A DNA stretch of 38,479 bases from Bacteroidota bacterium (GCA_013289165.1 JABDAL010000015.1:1-38479); one strand, 5' to 3'. Positions 27,001 to 34,713 are shown, numbered from the stretch's first letter. The notes: generated by a model from the sequence alone, not told the origin. Numbers and translations: made by a program.

Positions 27001-27625
27001 CGTGTTCAGCGGTTATAACGATTGGGGCGCCAGCAATAAAATAGGCTCCACTACCGATTCAACCTGGCAAGATTCCACGGCACCGGGCGCCAATACTGAT
27101 TTCATTGGTAACACAGGCATCAATGGTTTGCCGTTAGATGTGGTAGTGAGCAAAGTGCATAATGTATTGCCTGATTCAACTTCCATATTGGAAGAACTCT
27201 CGCAACTGCGTGCCGTACGCACCAATCCGCCTACGGATATGGCTCCGGACCTTACCGACGTAAAACTATTCAGAGTAGCAGCTTGGGGGACACCGGGGCA
27301 TGTGGCCGCTGAATTTAATACCGTTGGAGAACAGATTACAGCTACAAAAACTATAGCACCATCCATTGCTTCCAGCAACGTTTTACTATACCCCAGTATT
27401 GTAGAGCAATCTTACACAGTTAGTTTTAACCTTTCGCAAGGCGGGTTAACAACCTTTACCGTATTTGACATTTTTGGAAGAATGGTGTCGAGAAAAGAAA
27501 TAGGAGAAATACAAGGCAATCATAAAGAGATTTTTACGGCTGATGGCTTGCAGCCGGGCAATTATTATATGCTCTTCCAATCGGGAAATACGGTAGAAAC
27601 TAAAAAGTTCGTGGTGATAAAATAG
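24047..27625 (+). CDS. Large secreted tandem beta-helix (pectate-lyase-3-like) protein with T9SS sorting domain
   Basis: I start at the ATG at 24047, which gives a clean signal peptide (MKKITVLLFVCILCGVFTTGYSQ); an upstream in-frame codon would add 16 residues before it. The 1192-residue protein opens with a pectate-lyase-superfamily signature (FGAKGDGITNDAPAINAAL near 47, then LYFPAGTYII). A carbohydrate-binding-like jelly-roll region follows (about 370-640; VNTGAQSGTYCEQMV near 480, later LALNPGFENGGVN). A second beta-helix starts with VVHIPFGFFNVDTTLTIPANSDMQIIGDG near 728. A T9SS type A domain ends it (about 1113-1192; FDIFGRMVSRKEIG, LQPGNYYMLFQSG). No lyase catalytic residues are certain, so the role (polysaccharide degradation or adhesion) is open. 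Confidence 0.9.
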   Translation: MKKITVLLFVCILCGVFTTGYSQVISYYQTGEEFSGPFKSWKNVKTDFGAKGDGITNDAPAINAALQALRNSSKDSFNVLYFPAGTYIINDSLYNPGGDYADMAIIGEDPATTIISWKGPSLSTPGHSGAAMFNLQGWYLRVCRLTFEGNNNAYRGIFKTGSFSTHCEFSDLVFKDFKNAIGLDFSAPNYGQAENAITRCKFIGCESGIASCDWNSLDQWVWWCYFQDCGFAIQQCIGYCQIYDNVFVRSTICDINSSPYKNAVVNNISINSKCFYNGYENYQRGNKIYSNVDSFYTNAGSSTVMLDNIIRATKDSLAPVRTNTSNMFIGNTVSKINSKWSDWPIQPQYDTWDHGFGSNFNIGKQVEKAIDGNPATSFATQIQPFGVKWNCPHGTTGKAIKYTVSAPPSNNGDSPLNFQLLASNNWGFTWDTLDVETGQTFTGGGNPISYSIKKPGAYSMYELDALPNEWPWNCSQYFGGRSVVNTGAQSGTYCEQMVLAMFPRYVYQDIKIHADSSYAASGWMKSNAITTHAYILVLWYTQSTPPGPGAIPLGYVKSDTIGIITGTNGWTYYSKTVTAPSNAASAQLFLEDDYLASSAGTVWYDNFSFVENLSHTNLALNPGFENGGVNTYQQWFEVSELTLLDASNTDLTKNPAGFVSAADEAWGQYYPLDNSVVDTTAIPFPDTIKLPGTPQNHNRQIFDVLKKTGNDAKEIQSKIDSAALLPLGSKPVVHIPFGFFNVDTTLTIPANSDMQIIGDGLGTGTNATTSLAWSGKTAGPLMLCKGPSRLTIKDLLLNVPYASYSGPEALTIEGADQIGGRIFGDQFNAGGPQWTQPCSIGLWANQIENSDITMICFYPGYGNTAMVEATGGPILSSGGNTNGQISLLAGATGDCQNIFNVTNGGRIDAEGMWNEGDWARTSGLVNLSNTSGKLSIACMSWNLLSSKLPMLNTDNFSGTLTLLLNHINNEPQAYMPLLGNGTNCNVFSGYNDWGASNKIGSTTDSTWQDSTAPGANTDFIGNTGINGLPLDVVVSKVHNVLPDSTSILEELSQLRAVRTNPPTDMAPDLTDVKLFRVAAWGTPGHVAAEFNTVGEQITATKTIAPSIASSNVLLYPSIVEQSYTVSFNLSQGGLTTFTVFDIFGRMVSRKEIGEIQGNHKEIFTADGLQPGNYYMLFQSGNTVETKKFVVIK

Positions 27626-27636
27626 AACCTGGTACG

Positions 27637-27667
27637 CCCTCCCTTATATTAGTTGTCCTGGGGAGGG
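27637..27667 (+). terminator. Possible hairpin between convergent genes
   Basis: CCCTCCC (27637-27643) and GGGAGGG (27661-27667) can pair around a 17-base loop just after the beta-helix gene, extending into the end of the convergent barrel gene. The following TTTAAGTT is a weak U-tract. Confidence 0.3.
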
Positions 27668-30123
27668 TTTAAGTTCGGGTCTTCCACTTCCTTTTCCTTT
27701 TTGAATTCTAATTTTCCAAATTTATATGTAAAGTTAAATCCAAATGACTGGTATGGCAATTGCCGTCCAATGAGTAGAGCAAAATTCTGCCCTGAAAGGT
27801 TGGTTGTCTGGCTAACATAATAATTAAAAGGATTTGTTGCCGTAATTGCCAGACTGGCCTTTTCATTGAAAAGCTGTTTACGAATAGCAAAATTGTAGGT
27901 AAAAAAGGCAGGATATGTTCCCTGGGCATTAATTCGTGTAGAATTGTAATTCGCAAAGGCCTCAGCACTCAATGTTTTGCTGAACTGGTATGTGGCATTC
28001 ATATTGAGGCGATAGTTAAAGCCGCTTATATTGCCACCCGTACTCAAGCCTGTGCTAATATACCGCTGGTAAAATGAAAGATTGGTACGTATATTGAATT
28101 TTTTCTTTACCGGTATCGACCCAAAAATATTGAGCCCGATATTTGTTTCATGCCCAATATTTTCAGGCACTGTTAGGGAAACATTGGTATAGGTGGAATC
28201 CCCTATTTTGTAGGCAGGGTAATAGGTTGTATAGGGTTGTATATCGTGTGTATTGTCACGATAAAACAGGGTCAAATTAATATTGCCTCCCTTATCAAGA
28301 AATTTATTGTAGCCCAGTTCTATTTTGTCGCCGATTTCGGGTTGCAGAGCAGGATTTCCGGCTGTAATATTTTGAGGATCCCCGGCATTGATAAAGGGAT
28401 TCAAACTATTGTATCCCGGCCGTTGAAGGCGGCGGGAATAGGTAAGTTTAAGTGTTTGATTATTTTTAAAAGCATGGGAAAATGCAACAGAGGGAACCCA
28501 TGTTCCGTAAGGCTGTATATTCACATTTCCCGATGTCGAATAGGTTGCATTTATATTCGTATATTCATACCGGATACCTGTCTTTACATTCAGCCATTTA
28601 AATAATTTAAAATCACTGGAAAGGTACCCCGCATATATATTGCTTTTGTACTCTAATGATGAAGATTGGGTATTGCTATAACTGTAGTCATCCGATAATG
28701 GGTCCAGCAAGTATACATTTGAAGTACTTGTTATATCTTGTAATTGGGTTTTAGCTCCGGTTTCAATCAAAATATCATCCGTCACAGGTTGGGTATAATC
28801 TACCGATATGTCTGTCTCTTTTGAGACTCCGGGATTATTAGCATACGAACTACTTACTATAGAATCATTTGCCATAGCCTGCTGGGTTTGCATATAGTAT
28901 GAATAATTGTTTGTGCTGGAAGTGGTAAGTAAAACATTCAGTTCCTGGTCTTTTTTATTGAATGTGCGTTTGTAGGCTATATCTCCGTCTACCGTTTGCT
29001 GGTGGAAATTACTGGAACCGTTTATAATATCACTCATGTCAGAAAGTATATTCCCTGACGGGCCCGTTAATATTGTTGCGCTGTTGGTTATTCCAACACT
29101 GTTATTCGAAAAATAATTATACCCAAAGTCTGCATTGATATTATCTTTCGATGAGATTTCCCAGTCAATACCCACTCCGGTTTGATACCCTTCTCTCCTA
29201 AAATTACTGGTACCATTTTGATTTAACTGCGAAGACGTTGAGCCCGTGTCCTGACCTGTCCGGTTCAAACTATTAATAGTAGTAGATGTTAACTGGGCAT
29301 TCCCGCTAACATAGGCATGTGCACCAAAGTTACCTTTCCGTCCATCAAGGTTAAAAGAACCATTTTCAAGCCTGGTGCCTCCTGACAAGGACGTGTTTCC
29401 ATGTATGCCTTCTGCCCTATTCTTTTTAAGTATAATGTTTATAATCCCTGCGGTTCCTTCTGCATCGTATTTGGCACCGGGGCTGGTAATTACCTCTATG
29501 CTTTGTATTTGGCTTGCCGGAATAGATTGCAACACATCTGCCAAATTATTTCCAAACACTGTGGAAGGTTTGCCATTAATTAAAAAACGGATGTCTGCAT
29601 TTCCTTGCAATTCCACATTGCCATCTACATCCACCTCCACTTCGGGTATTTTTTTCAGCACATCGGTAGCAACGCCCGTTTGCGAGGTCATATCCTTATC
29701 TACATTGTATACTGTTTTATCAATCTTATATTCGACCGTATTTTTATCGGTTGCTATGGTCACCTCCTTCAATTTAGCTGCCGTGCTTGCCAGTTTTATA
29801 GTGCCCAAATCCATCTTTGGATTTGCCTTGCTTATTACAATATTGCTCCATGTCCCGGTTTTGTAACCTATGAAGAAAGCAAGCAGTTTATAAGTACCTT
29901 CGGGAACATTCGTTAATTCAAACGCACCTTTTTCATCGGTGGTAATTCCGTTCACTTCTTTATTTTCACTTTGCAGAACCAGGCTCACAGATGCATATTG
30001 AACAGGTTGCCCGGTAGATGAATCAACTATTTTACCCGTGATTTTGCCATTCGCACCATTTTGTGCCTCCACACCGAAAGCAGCCAGTAACAACAGGATT
30101 AATAAAGCTGCCCTTTTTTTCAT
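27649..30123 (-). CDS. TonB-dependent-receptor-type outer-membrane barrel (OMP_b-brl_3 family)
   Basis: From the ATG at 30123 the 824-residue protein has a signal peptide (MKKRAALLILLLLAAFGVEAQ). A carboxypeptidase-regulatory-like domain follows (about 25-110; ITGKIVDSSTGQPVQYASVSL). Next is a plug-like region (VLKKIPEVEVDVDGNVELQGN, then DVLQSIPASQIQSIEVITSPGAKYDAEGTAGIINIILKK), and then a long barrel ending in FNFTYKFGKLEF. Upstream in-frame GTG (30162) and ATG (30138) would only lengthen the leader. Known of the family: SusC/TonB-receptor relatives lacking an obvious TonB box; cargo is unknown. No SusD partner is adjacent. Confidence 0.92.
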   Translation of the reverse strand: MKKRAALLILLLLAAFGVEAQNGANGKITGKIVDSSTGQPVQYASVSLVLQSENKEVNGITTDEKGAFELTNVPEGTYKLLAFFIGYKTGTWSNIVISKANPKMDLGTIKLASTAAKLKEVTIATDKNTVEYKIDKTVYNVDKDMTSQTGVATDVLKKIPEVEVDVDGNVELQGNADIRFLINGKPSTVFGNNLADVLQSIPASQIQSIEVITSPGAKYDAEGTAGIINIILKKNRAEGIHGNTSLSGGTRLENGSFNLDGRKGNFGAHAYVSGNAQLTSTTINSLNRTGQDTGSTSSQLNQNGTSNFRREGYQTGVGIDWEISSKDNINADFGYNYFSNNSVGITNSATILTGPSGNILSDMSDIINGSSNFHQQTVDGDIAYKRTFNKKDQELNVLLTTSSTNNYSYYMQTQQAMANDSIVSSSYANNPGVSKETDISVDYTQPVTDDILIETGAKTQLQDITSTSNVYLLDPLSDDYSYSNTQSSSLEYKSNIYAGYLSSDFKLFKWLNVKTGIRYEYTNINATYSTSGNVNIQPYGTWVPSVAFSHAFKNNQTLKLTYSRRLQRPGYNSLNPFINAGDPQNITAGNPALQPEIGDKIELGYNKFLDKGGNINLTLFYRDNTHDIQPYTTYYPAYKIGDSTYTNVSLTVPENIGHETNIGLNIFGSIPVKKKFNIRTNLSFYQRYISTGLSTGGNISGFNYRLNMNATYQFSKTLSAEAFANYNSTRINAQGTYPAFFTYNFAIRKQLFNEKASLAITATNPFNYYVSQTTNLSGQNFALLIGRQLPYQSFGFNFTYKFGKLEFKKEKEVEDPNLNPPQDN

Positions 30124-30189
30124 GAAAATTCCAAACATACCCACCCCAACATTCTTTTGCACCTATTTTATCTAAAATTTAAAGGGCGT

Positions 30190-30197
30190 CAAAAGTA
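30190..30197 (-). promoter_or_regulatory. Promoter of the TonB-type barrel gene, -7 element
   Basis: The minus strand reads TACTTTTG, a full TAnnTTTG match, 66 bp before the ATG at 30123. It lies in the 136-bp gap after lutB, so the barrel gene can be transcribed independently. A TTACGTAA palindrome lies at 30221-30228. Confidence 0.48.
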
Positions 30198-30259
30198 CTA
30201 TTTTTTTGAGTCAGGTACTGTTACGTAATTTTTATGAAAAATCCGATAAATATTTCGTT

Positions 30260-31648
30260 TTATATCTTCCCCTTTTTCCTATCCTTCCACATTTGGTTAA
30301 AGGACTTAGGCGCCACAATTGGTAAGGTTCTGCGTTCTCCCCAGGCGGTTTTGAAAAACCGTTTTATCATAAGGTTTTTGAAGAAGGCCCCTCCCCTCTC
30401 CATACGGCTGCGTTTGAGCATCGCTTTTCTCCAAAATCTCCATATGGTATTTTCGCTGCGGGTAGTAAATTTTTCCTCCACCGAATCTCTACGGTTTAGT
30501 AACAGCAACTTATGTATATCTATCTCCACGGGGCAAACCTCCGTGCATCTTCCACAAAGTGAGGAAGCATAACTAAGGTGTTTAAACTCTTTCATCCCAC
30601 TCATACTGGGCGTAATTACAGAACCTATGGGGCCGCTGTAGGTTGTACCATAGGCATGGCCCCCAATATTTCTATAGATGGGACAAGCATTCAAACAAGC
30701 CCCGCAACGTATACAATTAAGGGCACGGCGCTGCTCTTTGCGCGCTAATAAATTAGTGCGTCCATTATCCAATAGTACTACATACATTTCCTCAGGGCCG
30801 TCTACTTCGCCCTGCTGGCGTGGACCTGTTAGTATATTGTTATATACAGTTACCCTCTGTCCCGTGCCATGCGTGGCAAGCAGGGGCCAAAACAAATCAA
30901 CATCGGCGAGCGAGGGAATAAGCTTTTCTATTCCTGCAATGGCAATATGAATCTTCGGGAAGGCGATAGACATATAAGCATTGCCTTCGTTTTCAGATAC
31001 CGCTACTCCCCCAATATCTGCAATCAAAAAGTTGGCGCCCGTAATACCTGCGTCAGCCTGGGGGTATTTTTCCCGGAGCATTTTCCTTACATAGGCAGTA
31101 ACCTGTTGGGGAGTATAATCTATCGGAGTACCTTTCTTTTCATGGAAAAGTTTTGCCACATCTTCCTTCGACTTGTGCATGGCAGGAGTAACAATATGGT
31201 AAGGAGGCTCCCCATCCATCTGCTGGATCACTTCCCCCAAATCTGTCTCTAAACTTTCTATATGGTGCTTATCTAAAATATGGTTCACCTCTACTTCCTC
31301 GGTTACCATTGACTTTGCTTTCACCACCATTTTAGCATTTGCCTTCTTCAGAATATCCGTTATCTCCTTCATCGCATATTCTGCATCCGGAGCCCATATT
31401 ACTTTTCCCCCATTCTTTTTAACATTGGTCTCGAATTCTACCAAATACTTTTCGAGGTTTTCAATTACCTTGGTTTTTATCCCCGAGGCTTTTTTCTTGG
31501 CTGCCGGTAGATTCGAGTATTGCTGCTTGCCTACTATTACTTTTTTATCGTACTGGGAAATATTGAATAGTAACTTTCTCTTGTGTTCTGCATCAGATGC
31601 TCGCTTTTCAGTATCCTCCATAAATTTTTCCACTACTGCTGATGCCAT
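30260..31648 (-). CDS. LutB/YkgF-type iron-sulfur oxidoreductase subunit
   Basis: The 462-residue protein has the LUD domain (about 60-300; MVTEEVEVNHILDKHHIESLETDLGE, ITGANFLIADIGGVAVSENEGN). A 4Fe-4S pair follows: Cys312-x2-Cys315-x2-Cys318-x3-Cys322-Pro, and Cys365-x2-Cys368-x3-Cys372-Pro. Known of the family: LutB is a subunit of the LutABC L-lactate dehydrogenase complex. Here lutA and lutC are absent from the neighbourhood; the gene instead follows rpiB by 9 bp. It may serve a different 2-hydroxyacid or get partners from elsewhere in the genome. The second cluster lacks a fourth spaced Cys at the usual x2 position, as is common in this family. Confidence 0.92.
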   Translation of the reverse strand: MASAVVEKFMEDTEKRASDAEHKRKLLFNISQYDKKVIVGKQQYSNLPAAKKKASGIKTKVIENLEKYLVEFETNVKKNGGKVIWAPDAEYAMKEITDILKKANAKMVVKAKSMVTEEVEVNHILDKHHIESLETDLGEVIQQMDGEPPYHIVTPAMHKSKEDVAKLFHEKKGTPIDYTPQQVTAYVRKMLREKYPQADAGITGANFLIADIGGVAVSENEGNAYMSIAFPKIHIAIAGIEKLIPSLADVDLFWPLLATHGTGQRVTVYNNILTGPRQQGEVDGPEEMYVVLLDNGRTNLLARKEQRRALNCIRCGACLNACPIYRNIGGHAYGTTYSGPIGSVITPSMSGMKEFKHLSYASSLCGRCTEVCPVEIDIHKLLLLNRRDSVEEKFTTRSENTIWRFWRKAMLKRSRMERGGAFFKNLMIKRFFKTAWGERRTLPIVAPKSFNQMWKDRKKGKI

Positions 31649-31657
31649 ATATATACT

Positions 31658-32086
31658 TTACTCGTCTATTTTTTTAACTCTTCCTGTATGCCTGCCTCCT
31701 TCAAAGTCTGTAGTAAAAAATACATCCACACATTTTTCTGCCTCTTTCTCATCCATAAAGCGGGCTGGTAAGGCAATAATGTTGGCATCGTTATGCTGGC
31801 GGGCTAATTTGGCAACCTCCTCATTCCAGCAGAGAGCTGAACGCACACCATGGTGCCTATTGGCTGCCATATTGACTCCGTTCCCGCTTCCGCATATAAG
31901 TACCCCCCTATCTGCTTCATTTGTTTCAACAGCCTTGGCAACCGGGTGGGCATAGTCAGGGTAATCGGCACGTTCTTCTGAATACGTCCCGAAATCTTTG
32001 ACATCAAAACCCTTATTCTGTAAATATACCTTAAGTGCCTCTTTAAGTGTAAAACCCACATGGTCACTGCCAATTGCTACCTTCAT
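31658..32086 (-). CDS. rpiB: Ribose-5-phosphate isomerase B
   Basis: The 142-residue protein matches RpiB end to end: MKVAIGSDHVGFTLKEAL at the N-terminus, ADYPDYAHPVAKAV, the catalytic Cys loop VLICGSGNGVNMAANRHHGVRSALCW, and ARQHNDANIIALPARF. Known reaction: interconversion of ribose 5-phosphate and ribulose 5-phosphate (some relatives use allose 6-phosphate). It is the first gene of a unit with lutB, 9 bp apart, and faces the long A+T-rich gap. Confidence 0.96.
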   Translation of the reverse strand: MKVAIGSDHVGFTLKEALKVYLQNKGFDVKDFGTYSEERADYPDYAHPVAKAVETNEADRGVLICGSGNGVNMAANRHHGVRSALCWNEEVAKLARQHNDANIIALPARFMDEKEAEKCVDVFFTTDFEGGRHTGRVKKIDE

Positions 32087-32112
32087 TATATATTAATGCT
32101 CTAATTGGAAAG

Positions 32113-32146
32113 CAAAGTTACATCTCCATTTTTTAATAAACGCAAA
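32113..32146 (-). promoter_or_regulatory. rpiB-lutB promoter (-33 TTTG, -7 TAACTTTG)
   Basis: On the minus strand TTTG (32143-32146) is followed after 22 bp by TAACTTTG (32113-32120), a full TAnnTTTG match, 26 bp before the rpiB ATG. Confidence 0.6.
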
Positions 32147-32182
32147 AAAAGAGAGCTTTCTGCATCTTTTATCAACTTTTAA

Positions 32183-32561
32183 TGTTAATAAGCACATTTT
32201 CTTTGTTATGTTTTTGTTCGTTTCTTTCTCTTATTGTCAATATCCCGTGACTTTGACAAAATTCTATTTACTTATCACCAATTATATTTTTTAATGAGTC
32301 CGCCATTAACATTTTTTCTCCTTTTTACACCTTCTTACTTACGAACAATTCGCATTGTTAATTCTATATTAACACTATGTTAATTAACTTGTATTTATCT
32401 ATCTTTCAATAACTTTAAGTCTAACTACATTTCATAATTTTGTTAATTCAAGTACACATTCTTTTCAACAATCGCAAATTCAAACATCTTATTAACCTAT
32501 TAACATACCTATACTATAACAACAATAGATTTTAAAAAAAGTATATGTTAATACTGTTAAT
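32183..32561. repeat. Array of nine TGTTAAT/ATTAACA 7-mers
   Basis: Plus-strand TGTTAAT occurs at 32183, 32356, 32378, 32441, 32546 and 32555. ATTAACA occurs at 32305, 32368 and 32499. Two further 6-mers ATTAAC lie at 32383 and 32491. Copies at 32356, 32368 and 32378 are about one helical turn apart and alternate in orientation, including the perfect palindrome GTTAATTAAC at 32379-32388. It could be a multi-site operator or origin-like iterons; the function is unknown. Confidence 0.6.
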
Positions 32562-32594
32562 GAATATGGAAAAAGCGATTATGGAAAAGATGAG

Positions 32595-32602
32595 TAATTT
32601 TG
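32595..32602 (+). promoter_or_regulatory. Promoter of the MORN-repeat operon, -7 element
   Basis: TAATTTTG is a full TAnnTTTG match, 52 bp before the ATG at 32655, and lies 33 bp after the last repeat of the 7-mer array. Confidence 0.45.
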
Positions 32603-32654
32603 TACCGTAAGATTTTAAAGATAAACTTTACGTGCTACAGACTGTCCATAGAAA

Positions 32655-34196
32655 ATGAAATTAAGTAAAAAAAATATATTAAAAGCGGTGATACTGTTTT
32701 GTACAGTAATCTGTTTGCCTTTGGTTTCCATTGCACAAGAAACCAAAGAAGGTTACAATAAATTGTATTATCCCAATGGGAAGATAGCCAGCGAAGGAAC
32801 TATCCGGAATGGGAAACCGGACGGCTACTGGAAAAATTATTATGAAAATGGTAAATTGAAATCCGAAGGAAACCGGAAAGATTTTAAGCTGGACAGTTTA
32901 TGGAAATTTTATACGGAGAAAGGATTACTTTATTTGATATATACTTACCAGGGAGGAAAGAAAACAGGCTTGAAGTATACCTACAAACCTTTATTGAAAG
33001 ATAGTTCAAAAGGGATGCTTGCATCAAAGGAGAATTATGTGAGTGATACTTTGCAGGGAGAAGCCTATTATTATGATGGGGGAAAATTATTTCAGATGAA
33101 GTTTTTTAAGGATGGGCTTGCCGAAGGAAAATCTTTGCAGTTTAATAAGGATTCATTAATTACCAGTATTATTATTTATAAAGGTGGATTCATCAAGAAG
33201 ATTATCAGGATAAACCAACTTAATACCGAAGGCCGTAAAGAAGGCTTATGGCAAACCTTTTTTGCTGATGGAACCGTTAAGTGGGAAGGCACTTATATTG
33301 ATGGTAAGCGGGAAGGTTATTTTAAAACATACAATGAAAAGGGTGAACTGCTCACAGTGGAAAAATATATAAATGATGTATTGCAATTAAATCCGCCGGA
33401 GTTGGCAAAGCTCGATATTAGGTCTGTTTATTATTCTAATGGAGTGGTTCAATCATCCGGCCCATATAAAGATGGTGTTCCTTTTGGTATGCACCGGATG
33501 TATGATACAACCGGGAAACCTGAAAAAGCTGATGTGTATGATAGCGGGAGAATTGTTGCTTCCGGTCCCATTGATGTAGCTGATGAACAGGAAGGACCCT
33601 GGAAAGAGTATTACGACAATGGACAGCTAAAGGCGGAAGGTGTTTATGCAAGTGGAGTGAAGGTTGGTGAATGGAAATATTATTTCAGGGACGGAAAGAA
33701 ATTTGAGTATGGGAAATATGATAAAAAAGGAAAACAGACCGGCAATTGGATGTGGTATTTTGAAGATGGAAATGTTCGCCGCGAAAGTAGCTTCAGCCAG
33801 GGACAGGAGGATGGGGATTTTATAGAATATAATGACTCGGGACAGGTAATTACTAAAGGGGAATATGCAGATGGCTTGAAAGAGGGAAAATGGGTTTACC
33901 AGCTGGGTAACTTCAAAAGTGTGGGTAAGTATACAGATGATTTGGAAGACAGCGTTTGGACCGAGTATTATGTTGATAATGGGAAAATGCGTTTTACCGG
34001 AAAGTATAACCAGGGCAGGCCCGATGGCGTACATATATGGTACTATAGTGATGGGAAAAAAGAATTGGAAGGGGTATATAACCTTGGCTTGAAACAAGAT
34101 AAGTGGAAGTATTATGATGAAGACGGAGTCTTGTTTCTCACTATTACATTCCGTGATGATGTGGAAACAAAATATGATGCTGTAAAGGCTCCGTAA
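32655..34196 (+). CDS. Secreted MORN_2-repeat protein (YwqK-like)
   Basis: The 513-residue protein has a signal peptide (ending LVSIAQ, about residue 28). Many repeats of about 23 residues follow, of the form YYxNGKLKxEGxYxxGxKxGxWKxY, for example YYPNGKIASEGTIRNGKPDGYWKNYYENGKL... and EYYDNGQLKAEGVYASGVKVGEWKYY. These are MORN_2 repeats. Databases often label such proteins 'YwqK antitoxin', but nothing here supports a toxin-antitoxin role. The aromatic/Gly hairpins suggest a periplasmic or surface beta-ribbon. Two bases separate it from the next gene. Confidence 0.9.
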   Translation: MKLSKKNILKAVILFCTVICLPLVSIAQETKEGYNKLYYPNGKIASEGTIRNGKPDGYWKNYYENGKLKSEGNRKDFKLDSLWKFYTEKGLLYLIYTYQGGKKTGLKYTYKPLLKDSSKGMLASKENYVSDTLQGEAYYYDGGKLFQMKFFKDGLAEGKSLQFNKDSLITSIIIYKGGFIKKIIRINQLNTEGRKEGLWQTFFADGTVKWEGTYIDGKREGYFKTYNEKGELLTVEKYINDVLQLNPPELAKLDIRSVYYSNGVVQSSGPYKDGVPFGMHRMYDTTGKPEKADVYDSGRIVASGPIDVADEQEGPWKEYYDNGQLKAEGVYASGVKVGEWKYYFRDGKKFEYGKYDKKGKQTGNWMWYFEDGNVRRESSFSQGQEDGDFIEYNDSGQVITKGEYADGLKEGKWVYQLGNFKSVGKYTDDLEDSVWTEYYVDNGKMRFTGKYNQGRPDGVHIWYYSDGKKELEGVYNLGLKQDKWKYYDEDGVLFLTITFRDDVETKYDAVKAP

Positions 34197-34198
34197 GT

Positions 34199-34657
34199 AT
34201 GGCAGGCACTTTCTCTGCAAAGATTTATATTATCGGAGTAAATCCGTATGTACTTCTTCCGAAAGAAATTTTAGAAAGTATTTTTAAAGACGCCAAAAAG
34301 AACAGGGGACCTATTCCTGTAAAAGGGAAAATAAACAACCATGAGTTTATTCAAACCCTCGTAAAGTATAGTGGCAAATGGCGCTTATATTTGAATACAC
34401 CTATGCGTCAGGCGACAGGCTTGGTTGTTGGCGATACTGCCGATTTTCAACTGGAATATGACCCACAGGAGAGAATAGTTCCCATGCATCCCTTGTTGCA
34501 GAACGCATTAAGCAAAAATAAAAAAGCTAAAAGTAATTTTGAAAAACTACCTTTCTACCGCCAAAAGGAAATAAAGAGGTATTTAGGATTTTTGAAAAGT
34601 GAAGAATCTCTCCGGCGAAATATTGATAAGGTTATGGAGATGCTGACGAGTGAATAG
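34199..34657 (+). CDS. DUF1905 plus YdeI/OmdA-type protein
   Basis: The 152-residue protein combines a DUF1905-like beta-barrel domain (about 5-95; FSAKIYIIGVNPYVLLPKEIL, PVKGKINNHEFIQTLVKYSGKWRLYLNTPMRQATGLVVGDTADFQLEYD) with a C-terminal helical OmdA/YdeI segment (about 115-150; FEKLPFYRQKEIKRYLGFLKSEESLRRNIDKVMEML). Proteins of this type are linked to bacteriocin protection or OmpD in annotations; the biochemical role is unknown. It is cytoplasmic, co-transcribed with the MORN gene (2-bp gap). Confidence 0.88.
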   Translation: MAGTFSAKIYIIGVNPYVLLPKEILESIFKDAKKNRGPIPVKGKINNHEFIQTLVKYSGKWRLYLNTPMRQATGLVVGDTADFQLEYDPQERIVPMHPLLQNALSKNKKAKSNFEKLPFYRQKEIKRYLGFLKSEESLRRNIDKVMEMLTSE

Positions 34658-34685
34658 ATAACTAATGCTTGCAGATATACTTTCA

Positions 34686-34713
34686 TTGTGTCATTCTAAT
34701 TTCCTTAGTTTTG
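34686..34713 (+). promoter_or_regulatory. marC promoter (-33 TTG, -7 TAGTTTTG)
   Basis: TTG (34686-34688) and TAGTTTTG (34706-34713) are 17 bp apart, and the ATG follows 15 bp after the -7 element. The element also rules out the earlier in-frame TTG at 34669 as a start. Confidence 0.62.

Larger units (their letters stand above)
32087..32654. other. 568-bp A+T-rich gap between divergent genes
   Basis: No credible coding frame, tRNA or riboswitch is seen. It contains the rpiB promoter (32113-32146), a dense array of the 7-mer TGTTAAT/ATTAACA (32183-32561) and the -7 element of the MORN gene (32595-32602). It is the longest gene-free stretch of the window. Confidence 0.8.

Noticed and set aside
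30124-30162. Upstream GTG and ATG starts for the TonB-type barrel
   Set aside because: They only add residues before a complete signal peptide beginning MKKRAALL at 30123.
32566-32610. A 14-codon reading frame (MEKAIMEKMSNFVP) before the MORN gene
   Set aside because: It spans the -7 element TAATTTTG (32595-32602), so it would lie upstream of the predicted transcript start. There is no other support for a leader peptide.
32087-32654. Canonical DnaA-box cluster in the A+T-rich gap
   Set aside because: Only loose matches such as TTATCACCA were found; no TTATCCACA repeats. Origin function is left as a hypothesis based on other signals.
32655-34196. 'YwqK antitoxin' label for the MORN-repeat protein
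   Set aside because: The protein is exported and far longer than an antitoxin; no toxin gene is adjacent.
33627-34220. Open frame of 197 codons antisense to the MORN gene
   Set aside because: It is a by-product of the repeated MORN codon pattern; no conserved features or upstream signals.
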